From NCBI GenBank assembly GCA_963402885.1, contig OY727094.1:27530501-27594500 (forward strand): a stretch of DNA of 64,000 nucleotides, written 5' to 3'. Shown in pieces: positions 37,206 to 48,543 of this stretch. The notes beneath the pieces are model-generated. The model was not told where the DNA came from. It ran no database searches and saw only the letters and a list, made by a program, of their open reading frames with translations. The stretch comes from Antedon bifida (taxonomy: Eukaryota > Echinodermata > Crinoidea > Comatulida > Antedonidae). The translations under genes were made by a program, and so were the position numbers. Positions within the stretch are counted from its first letter, which is position 1. Each line of letters opens with the position of its first letter.

Positions 37206-39627
37206 TTTGATGCAACACACAACTCAAGTTGTACCATCTGTAATAAGAATATAAACATTAATTAATACACATCCTATACTAATTAGAATACGTATATTTT
37301 GAAAGGAAGCAGCGGAAGCAACTCATCTATGTATAATATTTCCGGATATCTGATACAACAAAGGTCGCTGCTTGTCCGGCTGGAAGGCTAGGTTCGAAAC
37401 TCATTGAAACAAACTCCTTGTAAATAGGCCTATTGTTAAATCATTTTTGTCTATAACTTTTATTCTACTTACTCTGGACGAACCTTCATTCATGAAGTGT
37501 GCCACTGTTTCAAAAGTGTAGCTTCCAAATCAATTATTATTATTATTATTATTATTATATCCCATTATCTACTTAGAGCTTGGTAGGGGACTTACACATG
37601 ATTTTGTTTTTAATCCGAATATTCCATTATCATTGTTTCTAAATCGATTTGTTGGGATTCATGCACCGTCGAGTAGGTTTATGAATAATCGGATCGAAAA
37701 CTGTTTTTGAATAATGTACGGATTGATTGTTCATTAACATTTATACGACTACATTTGTTTCTTTTATCTCTATAATAAATGCATGTTCTAGTTTTCCCCT
37801 GCAGTAACTATGCAGAATTGTTACTTTTGTATATTTGAATAATACATTGAACATACGAATCTCTTGAGCAACGAAATAGCTAAAAATTGCCTCAACACAC
37901 TCCGCTGGGACATGAATACCACTGATTTCGCATCGTGATATTCTACAAAACACTTGATTTTCATGTTCCCACCTAAATATCTCGGCTATTATAAATCGGA
38001 TTCTTTTGGATAGTAGCTCAAAATAAACTGTAGACAATACTGAACATTATGATATATATTTTAAATTGTAAAGTTACAAAAAGTATGTGTCATTTTACGT
38101 TTTAAAACTCACCATCCATTGCCCGCTCACAGTGCGCAGTGTTTTATTTGCAATTTAAGATCACTTGTAGGTCATCAATCATTTTGGATAGTTTCTTAAA
38201 AGAAAGCTGAATATTCATAGATTCCTTATATACTTTTCTTATGAGCATTGGCTTAAAATAGACTGTGTCGAAAATAACAAAATCTATTTTGAAAAAACCT
38301 AAAAATCCTCAAAAACGCGGCAAAATTCAAATAGGGTTTGTCTGCGTTATCAAGCATTCAGTTGGCAAACCGTTGGATTGTAGCTAAGTTTGGGATTAAT
38401 TTTTGCATTATATAATTGTAAGTACCTTTTTAATTTTCGATAATTGTGGAAATTAGTTGTAGTCATAATGGTTGACCCCCCTCCTATATAATGGTCGATG
38501 ACAAGACTTGGGTTGCATGAACTTGGTATGAACCTATAATTAGATAAACAGCTCAATAGGTACATATTAAAAATCACTGTTTGGTTGCAAAATTTGCACC
38601 AAGAGATTCATATGTATCGTATCGGTTTACGGTTTTTGGTTTCAGATCGTATATTTCAGCACGGTTGGTTGGACAATTGCACCGTTTAGTACGTAGGCCT
38701 ACACTTTAGTTAAATGCAATCACAATTCTGTGCACTAAGGTTGAACGAACATTTCGCTGAAGTTAAATACAATACAGTATGCAAGTGTGTTGAATACAAT
38801 TGCACCAAAGTAAAATATATTATTTCCACTGATTTGTTTTAAAATTGTATATGGCCTATAATACAACAATTAATGGAAATCTCGACGGGTATATCTCTCT
38901 AACAGTAACACGCATCTTTTTATTTTGACACATGACAATGACATGTAGGCCTACTGGCTTTTTATCTTTTACATAGCCGTAAGGCAGTGTTATCGCTGTT
39001 CTGAACGCTCCGACCATAACCGAATTATACTGTATTATATACATACTGTCTTTGGGACATTTTCTGGATCGATCCCATTTTCTTAAAAGAATAGCCTAGA
39101 CTATGAATATAACAGAATATAGCAAATATCGAAAGAAACAGACACAATGGAGGAATCCATGATCAGATTTTTCGTCAACGCAAACTAAATGGCGGCGGAT
39201 TTCCAATTGACATTTTTCCCCAATTGCATAGCTGCAGCCTACGGAGGTCAGACATTTTGTTTTAATCATAGAGGACTTGATATCCTGTGGCTTTTTTATG
39301 AGAACATGTTATACTAAAAAATGTTCCCATACGAGCCTTCGTTAGTTGGCAAATTTTAAATAAAGATACGTCCCACGTAAAACTATCGAGCCTAATCCGC
39401 TAAGCATGGAGTTCAATATCGAAGTCATTGTTTAAAATTCTTATTTTCTCCAAGATTTCTTCCGTCAAAAAGGCGTACTTCTCGCAGGATAATCATATAT
39501 ATTATAAAATTCAACTTACCGTAAATTATATTACACCAACTGATGACTGTCTCTTTATAAAAGCTGATAAATATTATAAATATGACGGTGATAATACTCT
39601 AGCAGCAGAATTATATGGAATTGACAT
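37206..39627. other. Upstream region of NXPE-C
   Basis: No supported exon. It should contain the promoter of gene C. The region is conserved in copy 2, but only as part of the duplication. Confidence 0.45.
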
Positions 39628-40380
39628 CTGAACATCAAAATTGTTACTTTTCGTGGTGGCCCCTCTGGCAACTACATATTCTTTACATATAAAGTTTGAA
39701 AATAATATTTACAACATTAATCATAAACTTGCCATCGCCAATAAGGCACTGTTTTTGTAAAAAATGAAAAATTATGAACAAATTATGAATTGTTGAATAT
39801 AAATTATAAGCCAATCGCGAATAAGCTTTCATAGGCGTTTGGAGAGTTTTATTAAATGTTGACCAATGAGAAGCCTTCTGATATAGCTATTCGGTACTAG
39901 CTTGGTATCAACAAAAAAACACTAGACGGTCACACACATGAATGTTGTAGGCCTACTCTTTGTGACTTTTATGATAAAATATGCCGAATTAGTGTTGTAT
40001 TGACGTATCTAACTCTGTAAAAAAGTTTATAAAACTAGCAGCAGCAACACACGCTAAATTTTAAGAATGTTACGCATGGTGGAAGCTACCTACTAAATGT
40101 TATGCATTTTGACTTCACTCCACCACCACCAGAGTGATAAAGGGCTAGCCTACTACTAGGCCTACCCTACTAGCTAGAGAGAGGCACCCTATTCGATTGG
40201 AAGATGGTAATAACAAGCAGTACTCTATTTGCCTTCTACTAGGTAAGCCTACAAAAGAGGGTAATTTTTACAGCTATTTTATAGGCCTATTTGTTCATAT
40301 TGTTAATACTGTAAAGTGTAATAATGTATATTATTTATAGGCCTACCTAACTAGTAGGCCTAGGTAGTAGGGCCTACTAG

Positions 40381-40445
40381 CATGGCATTATTGTGATTGA
40401 TTCTAGGCCTTGGGTAGGCCTAGAATCAATCACAATAATGCCATG
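40381..40445. repeat. Perfect 29 bp hairpin with 7 nt loop
   Basis: Bases 40381-40409 are exactly complementary to 40417-40445 (CATGGCATTATTGTGATTGA at the outer end). The loop is TTGGGTA. It could be an inverted-repeat mutation, a tiny foldback element or a small-RNA precursor. Confidence 0.85.
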
Positions 40446-41706
40446 GTGTTAATAGTTATAATACAGCTGAGTTGGTGGTCATCATGTCATTCAACATTGA
40501 CTGATTGAGACTAGCTTTAGACCTCCAAGTCTACCTCTATTTTGTAACGTTATTCTTTTTTTTTCTAAGAAAGTCAACAAGAATTCTACAACATCTTGAA
40601 TTTAAAGAGCTGAAGAATACAGGTTCAGTGACAATTACAAAAAAAGTAGTTTGCAGTTTAATTTACTGTACAGTGTAAGTACATACAGTTCACATAAAAA
40701 CATGATCTACAGTACTTCCGTTATCATATATGTTTTCTTTATATTTGTCATACAAAATAAAAAATTATTATCACTACAGTCCTTGTTATCAGGTGAACTG
40801 TTACTATACTTGTTAAGTTCACAATTTAGCTGATCACAGACAACTCATGTCATCTTATTCGTAACATTCTGTCTTTTATTTTACAGTGCAAGTACTGTAT
40901 CTACCAATCTAAAAAGAAATTTCAGATCAACAGTCAGTTAATGGTTTAACTCTGCTTTTGATTGCTGGAAAAAATAATTTAATTAGGAAATATTCTATAG
41001 CATTAACAAATTACAAAAAAATATATATAATATTATATAGCCTATTGATTTTTTTTCCGACATATTAGAACAACAATATGCCATACATCTTGTACTTTGA
41101 TATTACGCCATTTTTACCAATATATTGTAAGTAATGCATTGTACTTCATAGCTATGATTACTTTATACATTTTAGCAACTCATGTTAAATTGATATTCAC
41201 CTAATAATGTTCTTTTATTTGTGTAGAAATAAATATTACTATTAATAAATATATTATCATAAAAAATTAACAGGCTATACATAACATATCTTTTTGATGG
41301 TGTTTTTAAAAAACTGTTTCGTAATATCCTGTAATAATATATGCAATATCCAAGTAAAATTTATTAATTTTGTGATAATTGTAACTTGGTATATAGTATT
41401 TATGTTACCAAGTCTCTAATAAATGTGATGAGTATATAAATAAAGGTTGTCTATAGTATTTTACAATTATTATACACACAATACAGTACATTGACATAAA
41501 AATCATCTTTATGTTTGTTCTTTAAAATTGATATAAAATAATCCTTTTTAATCACGTTTCCACTCTATTTTATAATTTATAACGTTTTGATACAAAATCA
41601 ACAACTTCCAATGTAATATAATACAGTATCTGTGGTACTGCTATGTCTTACTACTGTATTACTATACAGACAGGTACAGTATTGTGAGCTTATTAAATTT
41701 ATAAAA

Positions 41707-41787
41707 ATGCGCCCTCTATTGGCAAATATAGATATTGTATAATGCAAAAGAATAGGGAGTTTTACATTTTGGCAATAGAGGGCGCAT
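41707..41787. mobile_element. Tiny MITE, ATGCGCCCTCTATTGGCAA ends
   Basis: ATGCGCCCTCTATTG at the left and CAATAGAGGGCGCAT at the right enclose about 50 bp. It is nested in the 2.3 kb block and has no coding part. Confidence 0.75.
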
Positions 41788-41959
41788 GTTTTTAATTAAT
41801 AATCTTATAATCGTTCTAATTAATTAATGAGCAACTTTTTTCACTGGCGAGTTTGGTTTTTATGATAAGATATATGTGTAGAACAATTCTACAAAAGATG
41901 AGGTAGCTGCCAGAGGGTCACCACGAAACTCAAAAACTAAGCCACTTTTCAGTGTTCAG

Positions 41960-43375
41960 CCCACGGCCTATATAGCATTCACACGAGACTCGAGTCGAGT
42001 AGGCTAAGTCACGCTGACGACATACTCGTGAAGACTAATCTATTATGTCTGTTTTCTGAATTTATGATAATGGAATATGAAACTCACTGAATCGGTTGTA
42101 AAATTTTATTCTTTTAATAAACTTTTATTTTTCCCTGTTTTGTGTATGTGTGTAAAACAAAACATAAATTGGATTGATTATGTCTACGTAACGTTTAAAA
42201 TGTATTTATCTTCTCCAAACCACAGTAAATGTAGGCCCTATAGGTCCCTGAAGTGATTAGGTATTGACGACGACTTTTGAACCTAATTCTCAGCTATATA
42301 TATATAAATTTACGTAATAAGGACAAAATTCGGTAAATCGCGCCTTACTTCTAGAATTTTTACTCGATGGTATATAAAGTTGGTTCGTACATTCAGTACT
42401 GATTTTAACCACCTGATGTAACCCTGTTTAATTAAATTGAGTTAGATAATTAGTTATTGACAATGAAAACGAATTTAGGTTCAACGATTTGCCCCAAATA
42501 GGGGTGTTTTCCGAACGTGGTATACACTGTTTAATGGATGTCCATCTTGAAAAATACCCGCACAAAATAATACGATTATCCTCCTCCGATAATTGTTTTT
42601 AATAGGTGTGAAAACCGGTTGAACAGCTCGAGTACAGCATCATAATGTTGAAGAAAGGCCGATATTTCTTTAAAAAATACTATTTTGATAGATTTAATAT
42701 ACGTTTATACAAATGTATTCATTTGCGATGAATAGAACATTCCATATTATTTGGTTTAACCATGGAGGTAAATTTATGGACCCTTAGAGAATAAACTTAA
42801 AACACTATACAATACTGTAAATACGTATTAAGTCGCCATTTGAATCGCAAATTTCTTACTGTGAGTGTTGGTACTGTTATATATAATATAATATTCAAAT
42901 AAACTTTATTACTGTGAGTGTGGGTAGGCCCTACTCTTAGATTATAAACACATAATATACAAATAAACTATATTACTGACAGTTGCTTTTCAACGTTTGT
43001 ATTAATTTAGTAATTACAAAAAATATAAACGTCGTAGTGGTGTATCGTTACATTTGCTATTTCAATTGACTATGACAGTTTTAACAAAGTATTAAATCGC
43101 AAATGTTTTACTGTATTTTACTGTATTTAGTAGTATATTATTGTTAGGCCTATAAAATATGAACCAAATATTTCGTTACTGAGTGGATAAAGAATATATT
43201 TAAAAATTCCTCTTTCTATCTATCCTCTTCCCATCCCTCAACCAACCCCTCTTTGTTCACGTATGTTGGGAATAGGAAACTGGATACTTACGGGGTTATA
43301 TAGAGGGCGTAAACAAATGGTTCCCGGCAGCGCGCATAGCAACGTGACGCTTCCTTTAAACTTAAACGGTGGTAC
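41960..43375. other. Gene-free stretch upstream of the Harbinger element, copy 1
   Basis: AT-rich and collinear with 60230-61663. No exon seen. The last part (GAGGGCGTAAACAAATGG, AACGTGACGC) may be the 5' end of the Harbinger element. Confidence 0.4.
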
Positions 43376-43777
43376 CAAAGAACTTATAACACAAGAATCT
43401 CCTGTTCGTCCGAAGCGCGTAACAATTTCGAAAGGCATTGTGGGATAGAATAGAGCTATGGGTGGCGCCATTGTGAGCCATGGAATAGGGCGCCCGCATC
43501 AAATTAGAAAGTCAAAATCATAGAGGGGTTCTGCTTAGGGTGGGTAGAGTAATTGACTGAGGAGTAGGGCACCCGCATCAAATTAGAAAGTCAAAATCAT
43601 AGAGGGGATCTGCTAATACTCTAGTGGGGTCGAGTAATTGACTTCCTAGTTTGGAGGGGGCGCTGCTCCATGCTGTGAAATGGCGTCACCCAGTTTGACC
43701 TTTTAACCCTGTACTTCCGATACTGTGTTTTGAATGCAAATTGAAGAACAGGAGATTCTTGTGTTATAAGTTCTTTG
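43376..43777. mobile_element. MITE with CAAAGAAC inverted ends, copy 1 position
   Basis: Perfect inverted ends of about 32 bp begin CAAAGAACTTATAACACAAG. The flanks are a direct GTGGTAC duplication (43369-43375 and 43778-43784). Inside is a tandem pair of about 80 bp units (CCCGCATCAAATTAGAAAG). It lies upstream of the Harbinger ORF. In copy 2 the same element lies at a different site 33 bp away. A seven- or eight-base duplication with CA-starting ends fits the hAT group loosely. Confidence 0.85.
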
Positions 43778-43866
43778 GTGGTACGTTCAAAAACTAAATT
43801 CAGTATCGGCTTTTAAGAAGTATTTATTGTGGTAGGAAAACATAAAAACGCGCGTGAAGGTTAGCG

Positions 43867-44850
43867 ATGGAACTCCAAGAAGTAATCGGTTTGTTTACAG
43901 TTTTATTACACATTCAATTGGCATATAATGGATTTGTAGTAATGGCCAATAATATGCAATTGCAGTTTATTCGAAAATTACGCAGAAACCGACGAGAATA
44001 TTATAGTAGGCGGTCGGCCCTAGCCCGCCGGCGACATGCCCAGCAGTTGCATAATTTGATAGCTGCGTATATTACGGGGGCCGCAGTTGGGGCAGGTAGG
44101 GTTCACCGTACTATATGGTCACTAAACAGGAACCACGGTCGTGAATTTTGGATGTCGGTGGTTACAAATTTCTCGGATGGACAATTCAAAAGCCATTTTA
44201 GAATGTCACGAGACACATTCAGGAAACTTGCCGATCATCTAAGACCACATATAGAAAAAGAAGACACCAATTACCGAAAATGCATACCATTTTATGAAAG
44301 AGTTGGCATCACCATTTGGTGGCTAGCAACACCCACAGAATACAGGTACGTAGGCATATTATTGTTTTAACCAATTAGTATGAAATACAATTGCATATAG
44401 GCCTACAGTCCAATTAATTCTAAAATTAATTCTTTATAGGACACTTTGGCCACTCTATTTGGCATTGCTACATCGTCTTTATGTGTCATTGCAAGACAAG
44501 TTGTGAAAGCAATAAGAAGTCAACACTTTTTGCAACAATACATATCCCTTCCTAAAGGTATGATTTGTACAACCATTTGATAAAGTGAATCTTTATTATA
44601 GGCCTAGTATTGATAATTAGTAAGTATACAAATTACAGATAAAAGGCAAATGAATTTCATTGTGGATTATTTCAGGAGATCGACTTGATAGCGTCATAAA
44701 CGGATTTCAAATAAAGGGATTTCCTCAATGTGGGGGTGCCATAGACGGAACCCACCTTCCGATTGGCCCGAACAAAAACAGGGCCGATTACTATAATCGA
44801 AAAGGCTGGTACAGCATTATATTGCAAGCGGTGGTGGACCATAAATACAG
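43867..44850 (+). mobile_element. PIF/Harbinger transposase gene, copy 1 (broken)
   Basis: Exons 43867-44345, 44440-44557 and 44676-44850 encode an N-terminal part (HFRMSRDTFRKLADHLRPHI, TPTEYR), a helix-turn-helix part (TLATLFGIATSS, VVKAIRSQHFLQQYI) and the start of the DDE nuclease (KGFPQCGGAIDGTHLPI, DYYNRKGWYSIILQAVVD). The first catalytic Asp is in GAIDGTH. The exons with the remaining catalytic residues are missing; the sequence runs into the tRNA satellite. Exon 2 does not join exon 1 in frame (two bases too many after AG|G), so even this part is damaged. It belongs to a different Harbinger subfamily from the fragment at 28047. Confidence 0.85.
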
Positions 44851-45388
44851 GTACTCATACTATACTTTGTACGTTGTTTGCAGAATTTTTCGTTGGCTGC
44901 CTTCTGTTTGTACTATTTATGTGTTTTTTATGAATAATACCTATATATATATATATATAAATCCAAAGGCAAATTACAAAAAAAATGACAATGCTGTGGG
45001 TATCAGTGGCTGGATCTCAATGGAGAGAAAAAAGCGAAAAGCTATATCAAAACAATAAGTAAAACAGCCAGAGAAGTTGGCAGAGCTTTCGGGCAACACT
45101 AGCCCTTCATATATATATTTCCTCATCTTTATCGTTTCAAATTAATTAATTAAATTTCAGTATATCACCGGGCGGTTTAGAATTAATGTTCTTTGCCTGT
45201 TCTGTTTATATATATAAAAGTATCTCTTCGGAGATCCCGCCTCGTGAATAAAAATACTGAAAGATGAGGGCGTATCAATTTGATCTCTGTTGCGCGTGCG
45301 TACAACTGAGGACTAGTGCTGTTCCGCCGTACCACGCCGAGAATGTTAAAGAGTCGCTATCCAATCGAGTTCGAACAATACCATGAAA

Positions 45389-45460
45389 GCCCCAGTGGTC
45401 TAATGGTTAGGACATCTGCATATCAAGCAGGCGGTCCGAGTTCGAGTCTCGGTTGGGGCG
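45389..45460 (+). tRNA. tRNA-Asp-like (anticodon ATC), array 1 unit 1
   Basis: Full cloverleaf: acceptor GCCCCAG with TTGGGGC, D arm GTC...GAC, anticodon arm TCTGC-ATATCAA-GCAGG, T arm CCGAG-TTCGAGT-CTCGG, discriminator G. Box B is GTTCGAGTC and a TTTTT terminator follows. The usual Asp anticodon is GTC, so ATC is unusual. Whether it is transcribed or charged is unknown. Confidence 0.75.
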
Positions 45461-45919
45461 ACTTTTTCTCATTCTCACAGATTTCCTCATCTTTATATAT
45501 ATATATATATATATTCGAGTTTATATTTATATTCGAGTCTCGGTTGGGGCGACTTTTTCTCATTCTTTATATATATATATATATATATATTCGAGTTTAT
45601 ATTTATATTCGAGTCTCGGTTGGGGCGACTTTTTCTCATTCTCACAGATTTCCTCATCTTTATCGTTTCAAATTAATTAATTAAATTTCAGTATATCACC
45701 GGGCGGTTTAGAATTAATGTTCTTTGCCTGTTGTGTTTATATATATAAAAGTATCTCTTCGGAGATCCCGCCTCGTGAATAAAAATACTGAAAGATGAGG
45801 GCGTATCAATTTGATCTCTGTTGCGCGTGCGTACAACTGAGGACTAGTGCTGTTCCGCCGTACCACGCCGAGAATGTTAAAGAGTCGCTATCCAATCGAG
45901 TTCGAACAATACCATGAAA

Positions 45920-45991
45920 GCCCCAGTGGTCTAATGGTTAGGACATCTGCATATCAAGCAGGCGGTCCGAGTTCGAGTCTCGGTTGGGGCG
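45920..45991 (+). tRNA. tRNA-Asp-like (ATC), array 1 unit 2
   Basis: Identical tRNA part to unit 1; downstream GGCTTTTT where unit 1 has GACTTTTT. Confidence 0.75.
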
Positions 45992-46283
45992 GCTTTTTCT
46001 CATTCTCACAGATTTCCTCATCTTTATCGTTTCAAATTAATTAATTAAATTTCAGTATATCACCGGGCGGTTTAGAATTAATGTTCTTTGCCTGTTGTGT
46101 TTATATATATAAAAGTATCTCTTCGGAGATCCCGCCTCGTGAATAAAAATACTGAAAGATGAGGGCGTATCAATTTGATCTCTGTTGCGCGTGCGTACAA
46201 CTGAGGACTAGTGCTGTTCCGCCGTACCACGCCGAGAATGTTAAAGAGTCGCTATCCAATCGAGTTCGAACAATACCATGAAA

Positions 46284-46355
46284 GCCCCAGTGGTCTAATG
46301 GTTAGGACATCTGCATATCAAGCAGGCGGTCCGAGTTCGAGTCTCGGTTGGGGCG
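46284..46355 (+). tRNA. tRNA-Asp-like (ATC), array 1 unit 3
   Basis: Identical to unit 2, exactly 364 bp further on. Confidence 0.75.
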
Positions 46356-46647
46356 GCTTTTTCTCATTCTCACAGATTTCCTCATCTTTATCGTTTCAAA
46401 TTAATTAATTAAATTTCAGTATATCACCGGGCGGTTTAGAATTAATGTTCTTTGCCTGTTGTGTTTATATATATAAAAGTATCTCTTCGGAGATCCCGCC
46501 TCGTGAATAAAAATACTGAAAGATGAGGGCGTATCAATTTGATCTCTGTTGCGCGTGCGTACAACTGAGGACTAGTGCTGTTCCGCCGTACCACGCCGAG
46601 AATGTTAAAGAGTCGCTATCCAATCGAGTTCGAACAATACCATGAAA

Positions 46648-46719
46648 GCCCCAGTGGTCTAATGGTTAGGACATCTGCATATCAAGCAGGCGGTCCGAGT
46701 TCGAGTCTCGGTTGGGGCG
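46648..46719 (+). tRNA. tRNA-Asp-like (ATC), array 1 unit 4
   Basis: Identical to unit 3, 364 bp further on; the last plus-strand unit before the inversion point. Confidence 0.75.
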
Positions 46720-47038
46720 GCTTTTTCTCATTCTCACAGATTTCCTCATCTTTATCGTTTCAAATTAATTAATTAAATTTCAGTATATCACTGATGGGGA
46801 AATCTGTGAGAATGAGAAAAAGTCGCCCCAACCGTATATATATATTTCCTCATCTTTATCGTTTCAAATTAATTAATTAAATTTCAGTATATCACCGGGC
46901 GGTTTAGAATTAATGTTCTTTGCCTGATTTGTTTAGAATTAATGTTCTTTGCCTGATTTGTTTATATATATATATATATATATAATTAATTAATTTGAAA
47001 CGATAAAGATGAGGAAATCTGTGAGAATGAGAAAAAGT

Positions 47039-47110
47039 CGCCCCAACCGAGACTCGAACTCGGACCGCCTGCTTGATATGCAGATGTCCTAACCATTAGA
47101 CCACTGGGGC
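47039..47110 (-). tRNA. tRNA-Asp-like (ATC), array 1 unit 5, inverted
   Basis: The same tRNA sequence on the minus strand, with the T-run terminator on its 3' side. Confidence 0.75.
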
Positions 47111-47402
47111 TTTCATGGTATTGTTCGAACTCGATTGGATAACGACTCTTTAACATTCTCGGCGTGGTACGGCGGAACAGCACTAGTCCTCAGTTGTACG
47201 CACGCGCAACAGAGATCAAATTGATACGCCCTCATCTTTCAGTATTTTTATTCACGAGGCGGGATCTCCGAAGAGATACTTTTATATATATAAACACAAG
47301 AGGCAAAGAACATTAATTCTAAACCGCCCGGTGATATACTGAAATTTAATTAATTAATTTGAAACGATAAAGATGAGGAAATCTGTGAGAATGAGAAAAA
47401 GT

Positions 47403-47474
47403 CGCCCCAACCGAGACTCGAACTCGGACCGCCTGCTTGATATGCAGATGTCCTAACCATTAGACCACTGGGGC
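47403..47474 (-). tRNA. tRNA-Asp-like (ATC), array 1 unit 6, inverted
   Basis: The same tRNA sequence on the minus strand, 364 bp from unit 5. Confidence 0.75.
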
Positions 47475-47897
47475 TTTCATGGTATTGTTCGAACTCGATT
47501 GGATAACGACTCTTTAACATTCTCGGCGTGGTACGGCGGAACAGCACTAGTCCTCAGTTGTACGCACGCGCAACAGAGATCAAATTGATACGCCCTCATC
47601 TTTCAGTATTTTTATTCACGAGGCGGGATCTCCGAAGAGATACTTTTATATATATAAACACAAGAGGCAAAGAACATTAATTCTAAACCGCCCGGTGATA
47701 TACTGAAATTTAATTAATTAATTTGAAACGATATATATATATATATATATATATAAACAAATCAGGCAAAGAACATTAATTCTAAACCGCCCGGTGATAT
47801 ACTGAAATTTAATTAATTAATTTGAAACGATAAAGATGAGGAAATCTGTGAGAATGAGATATATATATATATATATATATCTTTATCGTTTCAATTC

Positions 47898-48543
47898 TAA
47901 AACATTCCGCTATTACAGTTTTTCAGGTAAATAAATTGTCAAAGTGAAAATATATTATGCAACATTAAAATGCCATAATCAACAACAATTTTTTAGATTA
48001 TTTGTTCAGGTGGACAATATATTTTTAACATTGTTTGAAATATTTATTGTGACAATACTGTTTCTTTTTTTCTATATAATTATATTCTCTGTCTCATGAA
48101 ATTTCTATAGTAAAAAACTACTACACTATCACAATTTATTTGACAAGAATTTTGATGTGCCCATATATGGACATATGGCGCCATATCATCACCATGTATT
48201 TGAGCACATATTACTCTTTTTTTTTATCATCAAACTAGTTTAATAGTGTAGACGACTTAACGCAGACGAATTGACCCTGATCACAAGCCCTTCGAAATAA
48301 TCCATCGATCTTCATTGGTCTCTTGCGTTGCGGCTTTACGTCCTTGCCTAGTCATGTAAGTTATGTGCGTGAATACTGTGCTCATCTTGTGAATAAAGAG
48401 AATGTTTGATTTTTAAATTGACCGTAAATTTTAGATTTTAATAAGTAGAGAGAATATTTGTCATAATAAACAAACAGGACGTTTAATTATACATAGACCC
48501 TATAAAAAATAAACAAAATACAATAATTGACATTTTTAATTTA
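47898..48543. other. Spacer between the satellite and NXPE-D
   Basis: No gene seen. Bases 48163-48290 match the dispersed repeat at 29960-30085. Confidence 0.45.

Larger units (their letters stand above)
39628..41959. mobile_element. 2.3 kb block with imperfect inverted ends, copy 1 only
   Basis: The left end starts CTGAACATC and holds CGTGGTGGCCCCTCTGGCA; the right end, reversed, starts CTGAACACTG and holds CGTGGTGACCCTCTGGCA. These look like inverted termini of about 55 bp of a non-autonomous DNA transposon. Copy 2 lacks the block (junction near 60230). About ten extra bases at the right edge do not fit a simple target duplication, so a deletion in copy 2 is possible. No protein is encoded. 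Confidence 0.55.
30126..45110. repeat. Large segmental duplication, copy 1
   Basis: Collinear with 49843-63235 at high identity by eye (a few differences per hundred bases). It contains the 3' flank of gene C, all of NXPE-C, an old LINE, about 5 kb of upstream DNA, a MITE and a Harbinger element, and ends at the tRNA satellite. Copy 1 alone has the Penelope-like insert (30811), a LINE insert (32633) and a 2.3 kb block (39628). Confidence 0.92.
45116..47897. repeat. Palindromic satellite of 364 bp tRNA-bearing units, array 1
   Basis: Four plus-strand units (tRNAs at 45389, 45920, 46284, 46648) are followed by two minus-strand units (47039, 47403), so the array is a large inverted repeat. Intact neighbouring units repeat every 364 bp. 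The unit has ATCTCTTCGGAGAT (a stem with TTCG loop), GTGCTGTTCCGCCGTACCAC, the tRNA, a T-run, TTTCAAATTAATTAATTAAA and GGGCGGTTTAGAATT. (AT)n runs and partial tRNA 3' ends at about 45530-45640 and 46800-46835 mark rearranged units. Confidence 0.92.

Noticed and set aside
37741-38037. 98-codon open frame on the minus strand, kept in both duplication copies (58076-58372)
   Set aside because: The base changes I see between copies all alter the protein, it has no recognisable motif, and the duplication is young enough for a chance frame to survive.
45316-45684. Repeated open frames of 65-122 codons in the satellite
   Set aside because: They read through the tRNA and its spacer and are shadows of the repeat unit.
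6085-47880. Possible CRISPR-like or phage-type arrays among the direct repeats
   Set aside because: Repeats are imperfect minisatellites or satellites without spacers, in a genome with spliced genes.
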